From Bacteroides sp. UBA7335 (GTDB taxonomy: Bacteria > Bacteroidota > Bacteroidia > Bacteroidales > Bacteroidaceae), in contig DKPL01000023.1 in assembly GCA_002471185.1 (NCBI GenBank), positions 15,144 to 29,281 of the forward strand: a DNA stretch of 14,138 nt. The letters are read 5' to 3'. Of this stretch, positions 14,048 to 14,138 are shown piece after piece. The notes beneath the pieces are model-generated. The model was given only the letters and a program-made list of their open reading frames with translations, did no database searches and was not told the DNA's origin. Position 1 is the stretch's first letter. Every line of letters begins with the position of its first letter. The position numbers were made by a program, and so were the translations under genes.

Positions 14048-14138
14048 AGAAGCTTGTGCAGAAATCACTGAATGTCTGGGTGGTAAGTCAAACCACAGAT
14101 GGTTGTGTCTATGAAACATGTTTGCTTCTCACACAAAT
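14048..14138. other. Possible structured RNA or leader after dsbD, cut by the window end
   Basis: An inner hairpin pairs TCT+GTGGT (14075-14084, with a GG bulge) with ACCAC+AGA (14092-14099) around the loop AAGTCAA. An outer 6-bp stem pairs AGAAGC (14048-14053) with GCTTCT (14124-14129), and TTGTG (14054-14058) could pair across it with CACAA (14132-14136). The segment looks less AT-rich than the flanking non-coding DNA. I do not recognise an RNA family. It may be a small RNA, the leader of a downstream gene, or chance pairing. Confidence 0.3.

Overview
The window looks like chromosomal DNA of a low-GC member of the Bacteroidales, probably a gut- or plant-polysaccharide-degrading relative of Bacteroides. 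The grounds are a SusD/RagB-type outer-membrane glycan-binding protein, a glycan-utilisation gene set, a promoter of the Bacteroidetes type (TTTG, 19-base spacer, TAnnTTTG) and weak Shine-Dalgarno signals. No tRNA, rRNA, CRISPR array or intact transposase is visible.

Layout. (1) 2-1558 (+): 3' part of a susD-like gene cut by the window edge, closed by a strong terminator. (2) 1699-3388 (+): a two-gene overlapping operon, a zinc-type MtaA-like corrinoid methyltransferase and a free-standing homologue of the AdoMet-dependent reactivation domain of methionine synthase. (3) 3389-3944: a gene-poor junction with three and a half 22-bp tandem repeats, a promoter-like box, a 22-codon signal-peptide stub and a terminator. 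(4) 11463-3945 (-): a tight four-gene operon, in transcription order a secreted GH141-like beta-helix glycosidase, a cytoplasmic YicI-like GH31 alpha-glycosidase, a fusion of a UroD-type methyltransferase with a corrinoid-binding domain, and an SGLT-like sodium symporter. (5) 11731-14026 (+): a divergent pair, a Dabb-domain protein and a DsbD-type transmembrane reductase, probably unrelated to the glycan genes. (6) The last 112 bases hold possible RNA structure, cut by the window end.

How they may work together. Regions 2 and 4 together hold every part of a corrinoid methyl-transfer pathway: a substrate methyltransferase fused to its corrinoid carrier, a second methyltransferase with a thiol-activating zinc motif, and a reactivator for oxidised corrinoid. 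They sit beside glycosidases, a sugar symporter and a SusD protein. My central inference is that this is a pathway for demethylating an O-methylated sugar from a complex glycan and passing the methyl group to a thiol acceptor, possibly homocysteine. A more speculative reading, built on the GH141 plus alpha-xylosidase pairing, is that the substrate is the 2-O-methyl-xylosyl-fucose unit of rhamnogalacturonan-II side chain A. The protein families and motifs are read from the sequence; the substrate and methyl acceptor are hypotheses.
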